Below, piece after piece: positions 17,208 through 27,730 of a stretch of 64,000 bases of DNA. A model generated the notes under the pieces. It saw only the letters and a list, made by a program, of their open reading frames with translations. It ran no database searches and was not told the DNA's origin. The first letter of the stretch is position 1. Every line of letters begins with the position of its first letter. The DNA comes from Pseudosulfitobacter koreensis (GTDB taxonomy: Bacteria > Pseudomonadota > Alphaproteobacteria > Rhodobacterales > Rhodobacteraceae). Both the position numbers and the translations under genes were made by a program. The DNA lies in assembly GCF_024733015.1 (NCBI RefSeq), contig NZ_JANKJG010000002.1, forward strand, positions 124,001 to 188,000, read 5' to 3'.

Positions 17208-18494
17208 CTATACGATCTCCTGATTGTCGGCGTCTTCCTGCTGCTCCTGTGCCGCCTCGGCGGCCTCGATCGCCCATTCCTGCGCGAACTCCAGACCGAC
17301 GACGGTGGTGCCCGCAGGCGACATCGCGACGAACGATCCGGTCTCGTCCACCGGGATCGCCGCGCGCTGGGTCGAGCGGTAGATCGCATAGACCACCAGC
17401 GCCGCGAACAATACGGCGGTGAACAGATAGAACCCGCCCGGTCCGATCTGGTCCATGAGCCAGCCGGTGATCAACGGCCCCGCGACGGCCCCCAACCCGT
17501 TGATAAAGATCATGCCCCCCGATGCGGCGGCCATATCCTCGGGCTGCAAGAAGTCGTTGGTGTGCGCGATCAGCAGCGAATAGAGCGGGTTCGACATGCC
17601 CCCGACCACAAAGGCCGAGATCAGCAGCATGGTGAAATCCGCGCCCATGAGCATCCCCAGGATCGAGCCCGCGCCGCCGATGGCACTGACGCCCACGATC
17701 AACAGACGGCGGTCCATGCGGTCCGACATCCAGCCGATGGGATACTGCAGCACCACCGCGCCGACAAAGAACATCGCCACGAAGGTCGAGATCTGCGCGA
17801 TGCTCAGACCCGCCTGCGCGCCGTAAACCGACGCCATGCCGAACTGTGCCGAGAACACGCCGCCGAGCAGAAACATGCCGACGCAGCCCAGCGGCGAGAA
17901 GTTGACCAGCTCGCGCAGCGACATCGGCTTGGTGGTGTCAAAGGCCGGTGTCGGGCTGATCGACAGCAGAATCGGCGTGATGGCCAGGCTGACCAGCACC
18001 GACGGGATCACGAAAAGCACGTAGCCAGACGGGTCCGCCGTCACCAGCAGCGCCTGAGACGCCACGATGCCCAGCGTCTGCACGATCATGTAAAGCGACA
18101 GCGCCTGACCACGGTTCTCATTGGTCGCCGCATTGTTCAGCCAGCTTTCCGCCGTCACGTACACGGCCGAGAAACAGAACCCGATCAGCACCCGGCCCAG
18201 CGTCCAGGCCCAGGGTTCGGCCAGTGTCGGGTACATGATCATCACCGCCGAGATCATCGAGGCCAAGGCCGCGAACACGCGCACGTGTCCCACCCGCCGG
18301 ATCATGTTGGGGGCCATGCGGCTGCCGCCCAGGAACCCGACGAAATAGGCCGACATGACAATCGACATCTCAAGGGTCGAAAACCCTTCGATGGCCCCAC
18401 GGATACCCAGCAAGGTGCCCTGCATCCCGTTGCCGACCATCAACAGGCCCATACCGAACAAAAGCGCCCATGCACTGGAAAGAATTGAAATCAT
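17208..18494 (-). CDS. MFS transporter, YcaD-like
   Basis: A 428-residue major facilitator permease with about 12 membrane segments. The N terminus (MISILSSAWALLFGMGLLMVGN) runs straight into helix 1, and the loop GGSRMAPNMIRRVGHVRVF sits between helices 2 and 3. The sequence type resembles the YcaD-like branch of putative transporters. The last 50 residues form an acidic, Gln/Glu-rich cytoplasmic tail (EAAQEQQEDADNQE). The start at 18494 is preferred to the upstream frame because the extension is hydrophilic and Pro/His-rich. The substrate is unknown. Confidence 0.85.
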   Translation of the reverse strand: MISILSSAWALLFGMGLLMVGNGMQGTLLGIRGAIEGFSTLEMSIVMSAYFVGFLGGSRMAPNMIRRVGHVRVFAALASMISAVMIMYPTLAEPWAWTLGRVLIGFCFSAVYVTAESWLNNAATNENRGQALSLYMIVQTLGIVASQALLVTADPSGYVLFVIPSVLVSLAITPILLSISPTPAFDTTKPMSLRELVNFSPLGCVGMFLLGGVFSAQFGMASVYGAQAGLSIAQISTFVAMFFVGAVVLQYPIGWMSDRMDRRLLIVGVSAIGGAGSILGMLMGADFTMLLISAFVVGGMSNPLYSLLIAHTNDFLQPEDMAAASGGMIFINGLGAVAGPLITGWLMDQIGPGGFYLFTAVLFAALVVYAIYRSTQRAAIPVDETGSFVAMSPAGTTVVGLEFAQEWAIEAAEAAQEQQEDADNQEIV

Positions 18495-18597
18495 GATGCG
18501 CTCCGATTGATGTCGCGAGTGTGGCTGGTGCTGCGGTGGTGTGGAGTGTCGCCCCCCTGTCACACGCCGGGGTGGTGTCGTCGGGGCCGAAAACGAC

Positions 18598-19674
18598 TTA
18601 TTGCGGTCTATTTAGGGCGTCTGCCCCGAGGGGAAGCAAAAGCGACGCATCGCCATAGCTGAAAAAGCGATAATTTTCCGTTATCGCATGGGTGTAGATT
18701 TCGCGGATGCGCTGTTGCCCGATCAAGGCCGAGACCAGCATCATCAGCGTCGATTTCGGCAGGTGGAAATTGGTCATCAGACCGTCCGCCACCTGAAAGT
18801 CGAAACCGGGATAGATGAAGATGTCGGTCGTGCCCTCCCAGGGCTGCACGGCCCCATCGCGCGCGGCGCTCTCGATCAGGCGCAGCGCTGTGGTGCCCAC
18901 CGGGATCACGCGCCCGCCCGCCGCCTTGGTCGCGGCGATCTCGGCGGCGGCATCAGCGCTGACATGGCCCCATTCGGCGTGCATCTTGTGGGTGGTCACA
19001 TCGTCCACCTTGACCGGCAGGAAGGTGCCAGCGCCCACGTGCAACGTGACATGGGTGAACGTCACGCCCATCTCCGCCAGTTCCGCCAGCAGCGCGTCAT
19101 CGAAATGCAGCGAGGCGGTGGGGGCCGCAACGGCACCGGAATGGCGCGCCCAGACGGTCTGATAGTCCTCTTTGTCCTGCGCATCGGCGGGGCGTTTGGC
19201 GGCGATATAGGGCGGCAGCGGCATGGCACCCGCCTCGGCCAGTGCCGCGTCGAAATCGTCGCCCGTCAGATTGAACCGCAGATGGCCCTGTCCGTCCTCT
19301 GTGCCCTCCATCGTGGCGCTCAGCACGTCAGAAAACCGAACGACCTCGCCAATTTTCAGCTTTTTCAAGGGCTTGACCAGCGCCGACCAAGTGCCATCGG
19401 CGCGCGACTCCAGCAGCGTGACCTCGATCCGCGCCTCTGTCGCCCCCTGTGCCGAAACCCGCGCGCGTGTGCCCGACAGCCGCGCGGGGATCACCCGCGT
19501 GTCGTTCAGCACCAGCCGGTCGCCCGCGCGCAGCCATGCGCCCAGATCGGAAACATGCGCGTCGTGGATGTGGTCCGCATCGGCCACCAGCAGACGCGCC
19601 GAGGTGCGCGGCACCGCAGGCCGTGTCGCGATCAACGCGTCGGGCAGGTCAAAATCAAAGTCAGTCAGTTTCAT
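18598..19674 (-). CDS. queA: S-adenosylmethionine:tRNA ribosyltransferase-isomerase
   Basis: QueA (358 residues) transfers and rearranges the ribosyl group of S-adenosylmethionine onto 7-aminomethyl-7-deazaguanine in tRNA, making epoxyqueuosine at the wobble base. Signatures include [14 protein letters not shown] at the start, [26 protein letters not shown], and the C-terminal [19 protein letters not shown]. The length is normal with the start at 19674; a longer frame upstream enters the neighbouring gene. Only 10 bases separate it from the stop of the AsmA-like gene, so the two are very probably co-transcribed. Confidence 0.95.
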   Translation of the reverse strand: MKLTDFDFDLPDALIATRPAVPRTSARLLVADADHIHDAHVSDLGAWLRAGDRLVLNDTRVIPARLSGTRARVSAQGATEARIEVTLLESRADGTWSALVKPLKKLKIGEVVRFSDVLSATMEGTEDGQGHLRFNLTGDDFDAALAEAGAMPLPPYIAAKRPADAQDKEDYQTVWARHSGAVAAPTASLHFDDALLAELAEMGVTFTHVTLHVGAGTFLPVKVDDVTTHKMHAEWGHVSADAAAEIAATKAAGGRVIPVGTTALRLIESAARDGAVQPWEGTTDIFIYPGFDFQVADGLMTNFHLPKSTLMMLVSALIGQQRIREIYTHAITENYRFFSYGDASLLLPLGADALNRPQ

Positions 19675-19684
19675 GACGCAGCCC

Positions 19685-22600
19685 TTAGCGTCCATAATTC
19701 GGGCTATCAAGGCGTTCTCGCCGCCGCTCCAACGGTGATACCTCGGTTTCGGGCGGGGCGAAGGCCTCGGGTGTGACACCCCCGCTCGGACCTGGGGCTG
19801 CCTCCACCTCCGGCAACTCGGGCGGCGGGCGGCGGAAGATTTCGCGAAACAGCCCCGGCGTCAGCGCCGACAACGGATTGACGCTGACCCTCGGTTTTGC
19901 CGCAGGGCCGGTCAGGGCATAGTTGAACCCGATCAGCCCCTCGCCCTTGCGGGTAAAAATCGCGCCGATCCCGTTCAGCAGATAGACGGGCGAGACCACG
20001 CCCTGCATGTCCAGGGTCTTGTCGTTCAGATTGTAAATGCCGTCCATCGAGATGCCCAGGGACGGGCCCGTGGCGCTGGCCTTGGTCAGGGTCATGCGGT
20101 TGGGGGTCAGGCGGAAAGACCCCTCGACGTTGTTGAAGACGATGCCATCGCCGCTGAGTTGCTCCAGCAGTCCGACAATCGAAATCGCCGCCAGCAGGTC
20201 TGCGATGGCTGGCGCATCCTTGACGCGGGTATTGCGGATGGTCAACTCACCGTCAAAGGCGCCATTTTGCCCGACGGGCAACAGCGTCAGGTTCAGATCG
20301 CCGCCGCGCGCGTTCTGGATGATCCCTGCCGACGCCACGACCCCGCCTGCGTCCTGCGATGTCACCCGCACCGCGCTGCGCCCCTTTTGCGGCACCACGC
20401 GGCCCGCGACCTCGGCACCGCCGTTGATCCTGCCGGTAAAGCTGCCGTCAAGACCGTTGGTGGTGGTGAACCGGCCCTGCATGCCGGTCAGCGCGATGGT
20501 GTCGGTGATCCGCAACTCGTTCAGGGCCAGGACCAACGGGCCCGCCGACTGGCCGCTGCCCCCCGCCCTGTCCGAGCCGAAGTCGGCGGTGCGCAGGTCG
20601 ATGGTGCCGCCAAGCACCCGGATTTCGGGTGCGACGTTGCGGCCACGGCCCACGATATCGACAGGGGCATTCATCCAGCCCCCCACCCTGACCTGCGAGA
20701 AACTGGCCCGCTCCAGGGTGCCTTGGGCGGTCAGCGTCACCCGGCCTGTGGCCTGCAACCCGGCGGCGTTCAAGGCGATCGAGGTGACTTCGGGCCGCGT
20801 GCCCAGCGTCGCCGCGACACGCAGGGTGCCCGGTGTCGCCGCCGCCTTCGACCAACCCAATGGCGCCAGCCGCATCGACAGCCCGCGCAGGTCCGACGTC
20901 AGCACCATGCGCGGCGCGCCGCCGCCCTTTGGCAGATCGACGACAATCTCGCCCACGCCCTTGCCCCGGATCGACCCCGGCGGCAGGGCGATATTGAACT
21001 CGTCCAGCGTGGCCTGCGATATCTCGACGGTGCCGCGCACCTGGCTGCCGCCCTTCGCCTCGACGCCCAAGGGCTGGTCCCAGGTCACGTCAAAAGGCAC
21101 GGCACCCAACAGACCCTGCCCCGCAACACGCACCCCGTCGGACGATGCGCTGAGGGTCAGAGCACTTGCCGAAAGCACTTCGTTGGGCACCAGCGCGTCG
21201 GTGCGCACATCGCGCAACTGACCGCTGACCGAGAATGTGACATCCCCCGGTTCCTGCTTTTTCTTCAGCGCAAGGTCGATGCTGCCCTCCAGCGCCACCC
21301 GCCCGTCCGCCAGCCCCACGGGCAGACCCGCCTTGCCCATCACCCGCAGCGGCTCCTGATCCAGCAGCGACAGGGCGGCGGTCACGGTGCTGTCCGTCTC
21401 CAGCCGCGCAATGGCGGGCGCGCCATCCTTGACTGTGACATCGGGAATGATGAACGACGACCCGCCCATGCCCACGCGCCCGCCTTCGGGGGCGGTGACA
21501 AAGCCATCGTCGATCGACGCCACGAACCGGTTGCCAAGCAGGCTGGCATGGCCCGAGGCAGAGCGGATCGGCGGCATCGTCTTCATGAACTGCACATCGG
21601 CATCGGCGAAATCGAAGCTCAAATAGCTTTCCATCCGCTCGTTCGGCACGCCGCGCAGGGACACGTCGACCTCTCGCAGCTCTCCGGCCAGCAGGTTCTG
21701 TTCCACCCAATCCCGCGTCTTCACGATCAGCTTTTCCGGCCAGAGCGCCAGCAGACGGTCGGGGGCCATCTCGTCCAATTGCGCATCCAGCGCGAACCGC
21801 CAGCCATCGCTTTCGGCGGCAAAATTGCCCTTGGCGCGCAGCCACTGCCCCTGATCCGACACCAGCATCTGCCCCAGCGTGATGCGGAACGGGTTCAGGT
21901 CCAGCCGGAAATCCAGATTGGCCCCGTCCAGCACCACCGGCGCGTCATAGAGATCACGCGGGTTGAACCGCAGGTCAGAGGCCGCGAACTGCCCGATCAG
22001 CGTGTCGACCTGCGCCCCTTCACCGTCCAGACCGCCGACGATGGCCTGACCTTCGGCGCGGGCGGTGATCCACTTGCTGACCACGCTCAGCTCGTCAAAG
22101 CGCAACACGCGCGAGGACGGATCGTAGTTGAAATAGGTCCGCGCCGACTGGAACGGGATCGGGCGGGTCTCGTTGTTGGGCTGCACCACGCCCTGCCCGA
22201 TGCGCAGGGTGGCACTGATCGGGGCCAGCGCGCCATTGGCCTGCACCCCCGACCGCAACGCGCCCGAAATAGGCGCGCGCAGGGCATCGAGCCAGGCAAA
22301 CGCAGGCCCCTGTGCCGCGATGTCGGCGGCGGCCACATCGGCCAGCGTCACGCCGAAGTCCGCAATGGAAGAACCCACGCGGCTGGCATAATTCGCCTCA
22401 AGCGTGGCAACACCCGTGCCCCCCGACAGCAGCGCCAGATCAGCCGAAGCCGTCAGTTCACCGCCCGTAACGGCCAGGCGCAACCGCCCGCCATCTGCCG
22501 TCCACGCACGGTCGGCGCGCGCATCTTCATAGCGCAGGGTCACGCCGTAGATATCCGCGCTGGTCAGCGCCTCAAGCTGGGGGGTGACCAATGCGTCATC

Positions 22601-23137
22601 CAGCGCGGCAATCAGCCCCGGCACCGAAAAGGCCCGCGCGTCGTCGGTGATGAACCCCTGCCCACCATAAAGCGTCACCTTGCCCTCGGCGTCGCGGCGC
22701 AGGGTGACGAACAGGCCGGACATCTCGATCGTCTTGGGCACCGCCTGCCCCGACAACAGCGGGCGCATGGCAAGGCTGGCCTCCAGCTCGGAAAAGCTGA
22801 CGATCTCGGCCCCGGTCGCGGTGCTCAGCGTCACATTGCGGATGCGCGCACGCGGGCGCCAGCCCTTGTTGACCACGATCTCGGCCTCGTCGAACGTCAG
22901 GCGCGGACCGCCCAGCACCGCGTTCACCCGCGTCTCGATCCGCTCTTCCAGCCAGACGGGGGCGGCAATCGGCTTGCCCACCAGCACGGTGATCAGGATC
23001 GCCGCAGCCACGCCAATCAGTCCCGCCAGCACAAGCGTGCCCAGCCCCACATGCTTGGCGATGCGGCGCTTGCGGCCCGTGCGTTTGACCTTTGGCAGGT
23101 CCGCCGGGTTGGAATTTGATGACTTGCTGTCGGTCAT
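19685..23137 (-). CDS. Large AsmA/YhdP-like protein (DUF3971 and AsmA-like C-terminal type)
   Basis: A 1150-residue protein with a basic, Ser/Asn-rich cytoplasmic N terminus, one membrane segment (about residues 30-53) and a very long periplasmic beta-rich region. The C-terminal section (roughly 700-1090), with [22 protein letters not shown] and [20 protein letters not shown], is typical of the AsmA-like C-terminal domain found in YhdP. Relatives in this superfamily (YhdP, TamB) bridge the inner and outer membranes and are implicated in phospholipid transport; that role is inferred here. The last 50 residues are Pro/Glu-rich and probably disordered. It is divergent from bcp and upstream of queA in one unit. 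Confidence 0.85.
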   Translation of the reverse strand: MTDSKSSNSNPADLPKVKRTGRKRRIAKHVGLGTLVLAGLIGVAAAILITVLVGKPIAAPVWLEERIETRVNAVLGGPRLTFDEAEIVVNKGWRPRARIRNVTLSTATGAEIVSFSELEASLAMRPLLSGQAVPKTIEMSGLFVTLRRDAEGKVTLYGGQGFITDDARAFSVPGLIAALDDALVTPQLEALTSADIYGVTLRYEDARADRAWTADGGRLRLAVTGGELTASADLALLSGGTGVATLEANYASRVGSSIADFGVTLADVAAADIAAQGPAFAWLDALRAPISGALRSGVQANGALAPISATLRIGQGVVQPNNETRPIPFQSARTYFNYDPSSRVLRFDELSVVSKWITARAEGQAIVGGLDGEGAQVDTLIGQFAASDLRFNPRDLYDAPVVLDGANLDFRLDLNPFRITLGQMLVSDQGQWLRAKGNFAAESDGWRFALDAQLDEMAPDRLLALWPEKLIVKTRDWVEQNLLAGELREVDVSLRGVPNERMESYLSFDFADADVQFMKTMPPIRSASGHASLLGNRFVASIDDGFVTAPEGGRVGMGGSSFIIPDVTVKDGAPAIARLETDSTVTAALSLLDQEPLRVMGKAGLPVGLADGRVALEGSIDLALKKKQEPGDVTFSVSGQLRDVRTDALVPNEVLSASALTLSASSDGVRVAGQGLLGAVPFDVTWDQPLGVEAKGGSQVRGTVEISQATLDEFNIALPPGSIRGKGVGEIVVDLPKGGGAPRMVLTSDLRGLSMRLAPLGWSKAAATPGTLRVAATLGTRPEVTSIALNAAGLQATGRVTLTAQGTLERASFSQVRVGGWMNAPVDIVGRGRNVAPEIRVLGGTIDLRTADFGSDRAGGSGQSAGPLVLALNELRITDTIALTGMQGRFTTTNGLDGSFTGRINGGAEVAGRVVPQKGRSAVRVTSQDAGGVVASAGIIQNARGGDLNLTLLPVGQNGAFDGELTIRNTRVKDAPAIADLLAAISIVGLLEQLSGDGIVFNNVEGSFRLTPNRMTLTKASATGPSLGISMDGIYNLNDKTLDMQGVVSPVYLLNGIGAIFTRKGEGLIGFNYALTGPAAKPRVSVNPLSALTPGLFREIFRRPPPELPEVEAAPGPSGGVTPEAFAPPETEVSPLERRRERLDSPNYGR

Positions 23138-23218
23138 CTCTTTATTCTTGCTGCTCCAAAGCTACTATGACAGTCAGTTTCGCGCATGCCCAGCCGGGCC
23201 AGTATGACAAGGACCGTC

Positions 23219-23680
23219 ATGATAGAAGTAGCTTCCCCCGCCCCCGATTTCACCTTGCCGCAAACCGAAGGCCCGGATGTCACGCTGTCTGCCCTGCGTG
23301 GTGCCCCTGTGGTTCTGTTCTTTTATCCAAAGGACAATACGCCGGGCTGCACCAAGGAATCCATTGCCTTTTCCGAACACATGCAAGCCTTCGCCGACGC
23401 GGGCGCGCAGGTCTATGGCATTTCCAAGGACAGCCTGAAGAAACACGCCAATTTTACCGCAAAACACGACCTGACAGTGCCGCTGTTGTCGGATGAAAAC
23501 GGCACGGTTTGCGAAGATTACGGCGTGTGGAAGGAAAAACAGATGTATGGCAAGACATTTCTGGGGATCGAGCGGACCACGGTCCTGATCGCCGCCGATG
23601 GCACCATCGCGCGCATCTGGCCCAAGGTCAAAGTGCCCGGCCACGCCGAAGAGGTTCTGGAGGCGGTGAAGGCCCTGTGA
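23219..23680 (+). CDS. bcp: Thioredoxin-dependent peroxiredoxin, Bcp type
   Basis: This 153-residue peroxiredoxin reduces hydroperoxides. The N terminus (MIEVASPAPDFTLP) and the peroxidatic cysteine in FYPKDNTPGCTKES (near residue 45) are canonical. The resolving cysteine that E. coli Bcp has five residues later is absent (Ile instead). A later Cys in GTVCEDYG could serve, or it is a 1-Cys enzyme. The start at 23219 follows AAGGA; an in-frame ATG five codons earlier is possible. Its stop codon overlaps the GTG start of the DUF455 gene. Confidence 0.93.
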   Translation: MIEVASPAPDFTLPQTEGPDVTLSALRGAPVVLFFYPKDNTPGCTKESIAFSEHMQAFADAGAQVYGISKDSLKKHANFTAKHDLTVPLLSDENGTVCEDYGVWKEKQMYGKTFLGIERTTVLIAADGTIARIWPKVKVPGHAEEVLEAVKAL

Positions 23681-24501
23681 CGACCGCACAGATGATGCCG
23701 CTGGCGCATATGGCCGACGCAGTTCTGCGCTGCGGCGATGCGCGGGAAAAGACCGCCCTCTCGCGCAAGCTGGCCGCGCAGTGGCAAGCCGCGCGCGCCG
23801 CCGGGGAAACCCCGCAGATCGGCACCGCCAGCCCGCCGATGCAGCCTGCGCGGCCCGCGCGCCCCGAACTGCTGGCACCGCGCGACGTGCCCCACCGCAA
23901 ACCCGGCAGCCCCGAGGGGCGCATCGCCCTGCTGCACGCCGTCGCACATATCGAGCTGAACGCGGTCGACCTGCACTGGGACATCATCGCGCGGTTTTCG
24001 CACGTGCCGATGCCGATGGGGTTCTTTGACGACTGGGTCAAGGCTGCCGACGAAGAATCCAAGCATTTCAACCTGATGGCGGACTGTCTGGAAGAGTTGG
24101 GCAGCCACTATGGCGCTCTGCCCGCCCACGCAGGCATGTGGCGCGCCGCCGAAGACACCGCCGACGATCTGATGGGTCGTCTGGCCGTGGTGCCCATGGT
24201 GCTCGAGGCGCGGGGGCTGGACGTGACGCCCAACATGATCCGCATCTTCAAACAGGCCAAATCCGACAGCGCAGTTGCCGCACTCGAAACGATCTACGCC
24301 GAGGAAGTGGCCCATGTCGCCTATGGATCGAAGTGGTTTCACTTTCTGTGCGGACGCGAAAACGCCGACCCGAAGGAGGTGTTCCACAGCCTTGTGCAGC
24401 GCTATTTCCACGGCGCGCTGAAACCGCCCTTCAACGAGGAAAAGCGCGCCGAGGCAGGCATCCCGCCCGACTTTTACTGGCCCTTGGCGGTTTCTACCTG
24501 A
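23677..24501 (+). CDS. DUF455 family ferritin-like protein
   Basis: A 274-residue protein of the DUF455 family, which has a ferritin-like helical core. Likely metal ligands lie in AHIELNAVDLHWD, DEESKHFNLM and YAEEVAHVAYG, giving the Glu/His pattern of a di-metal site. The N-terminal 75 residues are Ala/Pro/Arg-rich. The start is GTG, overlapping the bcp stop (GTGA), so translation is coupled with the peroxiredoxin. That hints at a role in iron or peroxide handling, but the function is not known. Confidence 0.85.
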   Translation: MTTAQMMPLAHMADAVLRCGDAREKTALSRKLAAQWQAARAAGETPQIGTASPPMQPARPARPELLAPRDVPHRKPGSPEGRIALLHAVAHIELNAVDLHWDIIARFSHVPMPMGFFDDWVKAADEESKHFNLMADCLEELGSHYGALPAHAGMWRAAEDTADDLMGRLAVVPMVLEARGLDVTPNMIRIFKQAKSDSAVAALETIYAEEVAHVAYGSKWFHFLCGRENADPKEVFHSLVQRYFHGALKPPFNEEKRAEAGIPPDFYWPLAVST

Positions 24502-24650
24502 GGTATGCCAACCTGAGCCCCACCTGCTAAGTCGAAATATTTAAGCGGTTTTTTGCCCAATATTGCAACGAATCCCCACGAAAGCCCCAATCGTCGGCCA
24601 AAGCGGTTGCCCGATTGAACTGAGGTGTTTATGCAACGGCCCAAGGGCGT

Positions 24651-26033
24651 ATGTGTTGGGGAATGCCGCGCCTGTTTGGGATGGGAAAAAGGACGGGCAA
24701 CTTGCGCACACGTCTCGCAATCAAATTCGATGCCGCGCTCGAGCGGTGGTTTCCAGAGCGCAGGGTCTTCCTGAAGTCTGACACGGACACGCGTTTCATA
24801 CGCTTGCGTCCGGTGACGCAACTGGTCGCCTTCACCGGGTCGTCGCTTTTGGTGGCCTGGGCCATCATCGCCACCGCGATCATCCTGATGGACAGCATCG
24901 GGTCGGGCAACTTCCGCGAACAGGCCAAACGCGACCAGCGCACCTATCAGGCGCGGCTGAACGATCTGGCCGGTCAGCGCGATGTACGTGCCACCGAAGC
25001 CCATGCCGCACAGGAACGGTTCAACGCCGCCCTCACCCAGATTTCCGTGATGCAATCCGAACTGCTGGAAAGCGAAACGCGCCGCCGCGAGCTGGAGACC
25101 GGGATCGAAGTGATCCAGTCGACCCTGCGCGGCACGATGAAAGACCGCGAAGCCGCGCGCGACCAGGTCGTGGCCCTGACAGAACAGATGGGCACCGACG
25201 GCACCGGACTGGCGATGGCCGACAGCGGTGCAGGCGCGCCGATGGATTTTGTGGCAACGGCCCTGGCCGAAACCGCAGCCGAACGTGACCAGATCGCCCG
25301 CGACGCCGAAGACGCGCTGCTGGCCGCGGACGAGCTGACCGAACAGATCGCCCTGATGCGCGACCAGAACGACGCGATCTTCCGCCAGCTCGAGGATGCG
25401 ATGACCATTTCCGTGGCGCCCTTGGACAAGATGTTCCGCGCCGCCGGGATGCCGACCAAACAGATCATCGACCAGGTGCGCCGTGGCTATAACGGTCAGG
25501 GCGGCCCGCTGACGCCGCTGTCGTTCTCTACCCGTGGCGAAGAGCCCAGCCCCGACGCCCTGCGCGCCAACCGTCTGCTGAACCAGATGGACACGCTGAA
25601 CATGTACCGGATCGCCGCGCAAAAAGCGCCCTTCGCCACGCCGGTCAAGAATTCCTTCCGCTTCACATCCAGCTTCGGCTATCGCCGCGACCCCAAGACG
25701 GGCGGTCGCCGCATGCACAAGGGCGTCGATTTCGCCGCCCCCACCGGCACGCCGCTTTATGCGACCGCCGATGGCGTTGTCGTCCATTCGGGCTGGTCCT
25801 CGGGTTACGGCCGTCTGGTGAAAATCCAGCACGAGTTCGGAATCGAGACACGCTATGCCCACATGTCGAAACTTCGCGTCAAAGTTGGCCAAAGGGTCTC
25901 GCGCGGGGATCGTATCGGTGATATGGGAGCCTCTGGACGGGTGACCGGCACGCACCTGCATTACGAAGTCCGCGTTGGCGGCAAAGCTGTAAACCCCATG
26001 ATCTATATCAAGGCTGCAAACGATGTTTTCTAA
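24651..26033 (+). CDS. M23-family murein endopeptidase with coiled coil
   Basis: A 460-residue envelope protein. A short basic cytoplasmic part leads into one membrane segment (about residues 60-82). A long coiled coil (about 88-175) rich in Glu, Gln, Arg and Ala follows, and the C-terminal M23 (LytM) domain is last. The zinc site is intact: MHKGVDFAAP, then YAHMSKL and THLHYEV. It probably cleaves peptidoglycan cross-links. The start at 24651 has an AAGGG site; ATGs at 24663 and 24681 are alternatives. Its last 11 bases overlap the bactofilin gene, a pairing also known in other bacteria, where bactofilins position LytM peptidases. Confidence 0.9.
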   Translation: MCWGMPRLFGMGKRTGNLRTRLAIKFDAALERWFPERRVFLKSDTDTRFIRLRPVTQLVAFTGSSLLVAWAIIATAIILMDSIGSGNFREQAKRDQRTYQARLNDLAGQRDVRATEAHAAQERFNAALTQISVMQSELLESETRRRELETGIEVIQSTLRGTMKDREAARDQVVALTEQMGTDGTGLAMADSGAGAPMDFVATALAETAAERDQIARDAEDALLAADELTEQIALMRDQNDAIFRQLEDAMTISVAPLDKMFRAAGMPTKQIIDQVRRGYNGQGGPLTPLSFSTRGEEPSPDALRANRLLNQMDTLNMYRIAAQKAPFATPVKNSFRFTSSFGYRRDPKTGGRRMHKGVDFAAPTGTPLYATADGVVVHSGWSSGYGRLVKIQHEFGIETRYAHMSKLRVKVGQRVSRGDRIGDMGASGRVTGTHLHYEVRVGGKAVNPMIYIKAANDVF

Positions 26034-26544
26034 GAGCAAAATCAACGAACCCGGACCCAAGGACGACGCCGCCAAGCCCAGCAGCACTGCGGTTCCCGCA
26101 AAGCCTGCGTCCGGCACCGGCACCTCAAGCGAATTCAAGGCCAGCGCCCCCAAGGCAAAACCGCCCGCGTCGGTTCTGTCCGCTGACCTGCACATCACCG
26201 GCAATCTCAAGACCACCGGCGATATCCAGGTCGAGGGCACAGTGGAAGGCGACATTCGCGCCCACCTGCTGACCATCGGCGAAACCGCGACGATCAAGGG
26301 CGAAGTCACCGCCGACGACGTGGTGATCAATGGCCGCATCGTCGGTCGCGTCCGTGGCCTGAAGGTGCGTCTGACATCGACCGCGCGGGTCGAGGGCGAC
26401 ATCATCCACAAGACCATCGCAATCGAAAGCGGCGCGCATTTCGAAGGCTCAGTTCAGCGTCAGGACGACCCGCTGAACCCCGGTGGCAGCAAATCGGCAC
26501 CTGCCGCTGCTCAGGCCAAACCGCAAGGCCAGCCGCAGGAATAA
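26023..26544 (+). CDS. Bactofilin (polymer-forming cytoskeletal protein)
   Basis: A 173-residue bactofilin. A disordered Lys/Pro/Ser/Ala-rich N terminus (residues 1-50) precedes the beta-helix core. Typical repeats of the core are LHITGNLKTTGDIQVEGTVE, LTIGETATIKGEV, VVINGRIVGRVRG and ARVEGDIIHKTIAIESGA. A Pro/Ala/Gln tail ends it. Bactofilins self-assemble into filaments on the inner membrane and help set cell shape. The start lies inside the 3' end of the M23 peptidase gene (11-base overlap), so the two are made together, and a strong terminator follows. Confidence 0.93.
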   Translation: MFSKSKINEPGPKDDAAKPSSTAVPAKPASGTGTSSEFKASAPKAKPPASVLSADLHITGNLKTTGDIQVEGTVEGDIRAHLLTIGETATIKGEVTADDVVINGRIVGRVRGLKVRLTSTARVEGDIIHKTIAIESGAHFEGSVQRQDDPLNPGGSKSAPAAAQAKPQGQPQE

Positions 26545-26564
26545 GCCTTTCTGCACTAAACACC

Positions 26565-26600
26565 AACGGGCGTCCGGCACCTGCCGCGACGCCCGTTTTT
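26565..26600 (+). terminator. Rho-independent terminator after the bactofilin gene
   Basis: A perfect 10-bp stem AACGGGCGTC / GACGCCCGTT (26565-26574 with 26588-26597) is followed by a run of T. It closes the M23-bactofilin operon. Confidence 0.9.
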
Positions 26601-26620
26601 GTCTTGGGGGTGCAAGCGGT

Positions 26621-27715
26621 TCAGGCAAGGCCAGCGCTCTGCGCGCCCCACCCGATCACGTCGTTGCCGCCAAAGACCATCTGACGCACCGCCTGCGAGC
26701 CAAGCGACGCGGTAAAGCCATCGACAGGTTTGCTGGCCGCGTTCAGTCGGTTCATCTGGTCTTCACCAAGATGAAGATCAGCAGCCATGATGTTCCCGCT
26801 CAGCTGCGAAAGACTGCGCGCGCCGATCAAGGTGGACCCGACGCCGGGCCGTGCCATCGCCCAGGCAAGCGCGGCCTGTGCGGGTGCGCAGTCCAGTTCC
26901 GCCGCAACTTCGCGCAGCGTATCCAGAATATCCCAATTGCGGTCTGTAAACTTGCTGTCTCCGAAAGGGTTCGCGCCGCTCAGCCGCCCGGTGTCACGTA
27001 CATCCTCGCGCTTGTACTTGCCGGTCAGAAAGCCCCCGGCAAGCGGGCTCCATGGCATGACGCCCATGCCCGCCTCGCGCGCGGCGGGAAAATGCTCTTG
27101 CTCCACGTCGCGGGCGACCAGCGAATATTCGAGCTGCATGGCAATCGGTCCCGGCACCCGGCGTTCCGACGCGAGGGTCGCGGCTTTCATTGCGACCCAT
27201 GCAGGCATGTCCGAAAAGGCGTAATGCCGGATTTTGCCGGCACGCACCAGATCGCCCAGGGTCTGCACGATCTCTTCGACAGGCGTGACACCGTCCCAGA
27301 TGTGCATCCAGTAAAGGTCGATGTAATCGGTGTTCAAACGCTTGAGCGATGCGTGGAGGGCCCGGTGGATATTCTTGGCCCCTGCCCCACCCGCATGGGG
27401 ATTGCCCGTGCCGCCCGACGCTCCGGTCAGCGGGCTTGTCGATCCGTTGAAGCCGAACTTCGTCGCCAGAACGACCTCGTCACGGGATCGGGTCTCGGCG
27501 ATGAACTTGCCGACAAATTCCTCGCTGACGCCACCGGCGTAAATGTCCGCCGTGTCCACAAAATTGCCGCCAGCCTCGCGGTAGGCGTTGAATATCGCGC
27601 GCGCGCTGGCTTCGTCTGCGCCCCACGCGCCGGGGCCGAAAGTCATCGTGCCGAGACACAGAGGGCTTACGACAAGACCGGATCTTCCAAGGGTGCGGAA
27701 ATTCGAGAGGGACAT
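26621..27715 (-). CDS. Aldo/keto reductase
   Basis: A 364-residue NADPH-dependent oxidoreductase of the aldo/keto reductase superfamily (TIM barrel). Catalytic residues are readable: Asp and Tyr in FVDTADIYAGG, Lys in VLATKFGF, and His in LYWMHIWD. The cofactor-binding end has STLIGARSLSQLSGNI. The substrate is unknown. It is divergent from a TetR regulator, with an excellent operator in the 88-bp spacer starting 16 bp upstream of its start codon. It is therefore probably repressed by that regulator and induced by a toxic aldehyde, quinone or similar compound (inference). Confidence 0.93.
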   Translation of the reverse strand: MSLSNFRTLGRSGLVVSPLCLGTMTFGPGAWGADEASARAIFNAYREAGGNFVDTADIYAGGVSEEFVGKFIAETRSRDEVVLATKFGFNGSTSPLTGASGGTGNPHAGGAGAKNIHRALHASLKRLNTDYIDLYWMHIWDGVTPVEEIVQTLGDLVRAGKIRHYAFSDMPAWVAMKAATLASERRVPGPIAMQLEYSLVARDVEQEHFPAAREAGMGVMPWSPLAGGFLTGKYKREDVRDTGRLSGANPFGDSKFTDRNWDILDTLREVAAELDCAPAQAALAWAMARPGVGSTLIGARSLSQLSGNIMAADLHLGEDQMNRLNAASKPVDGFTASLGSQAVRQMVFGGNDVIGWGAQSAGLA

Positions 27716-27730
27716 GGGGCAGCTCCATAA

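Noticed and set aside
20159-23119. A 986-codon open frame on the plus strand opposite the AsmA-like gene
   Set aside because: It is Arg/Gln/His-rich with no recognisable fold. The minus-strand gene has a membrane helix and family motifs, so this frame is a shadow.
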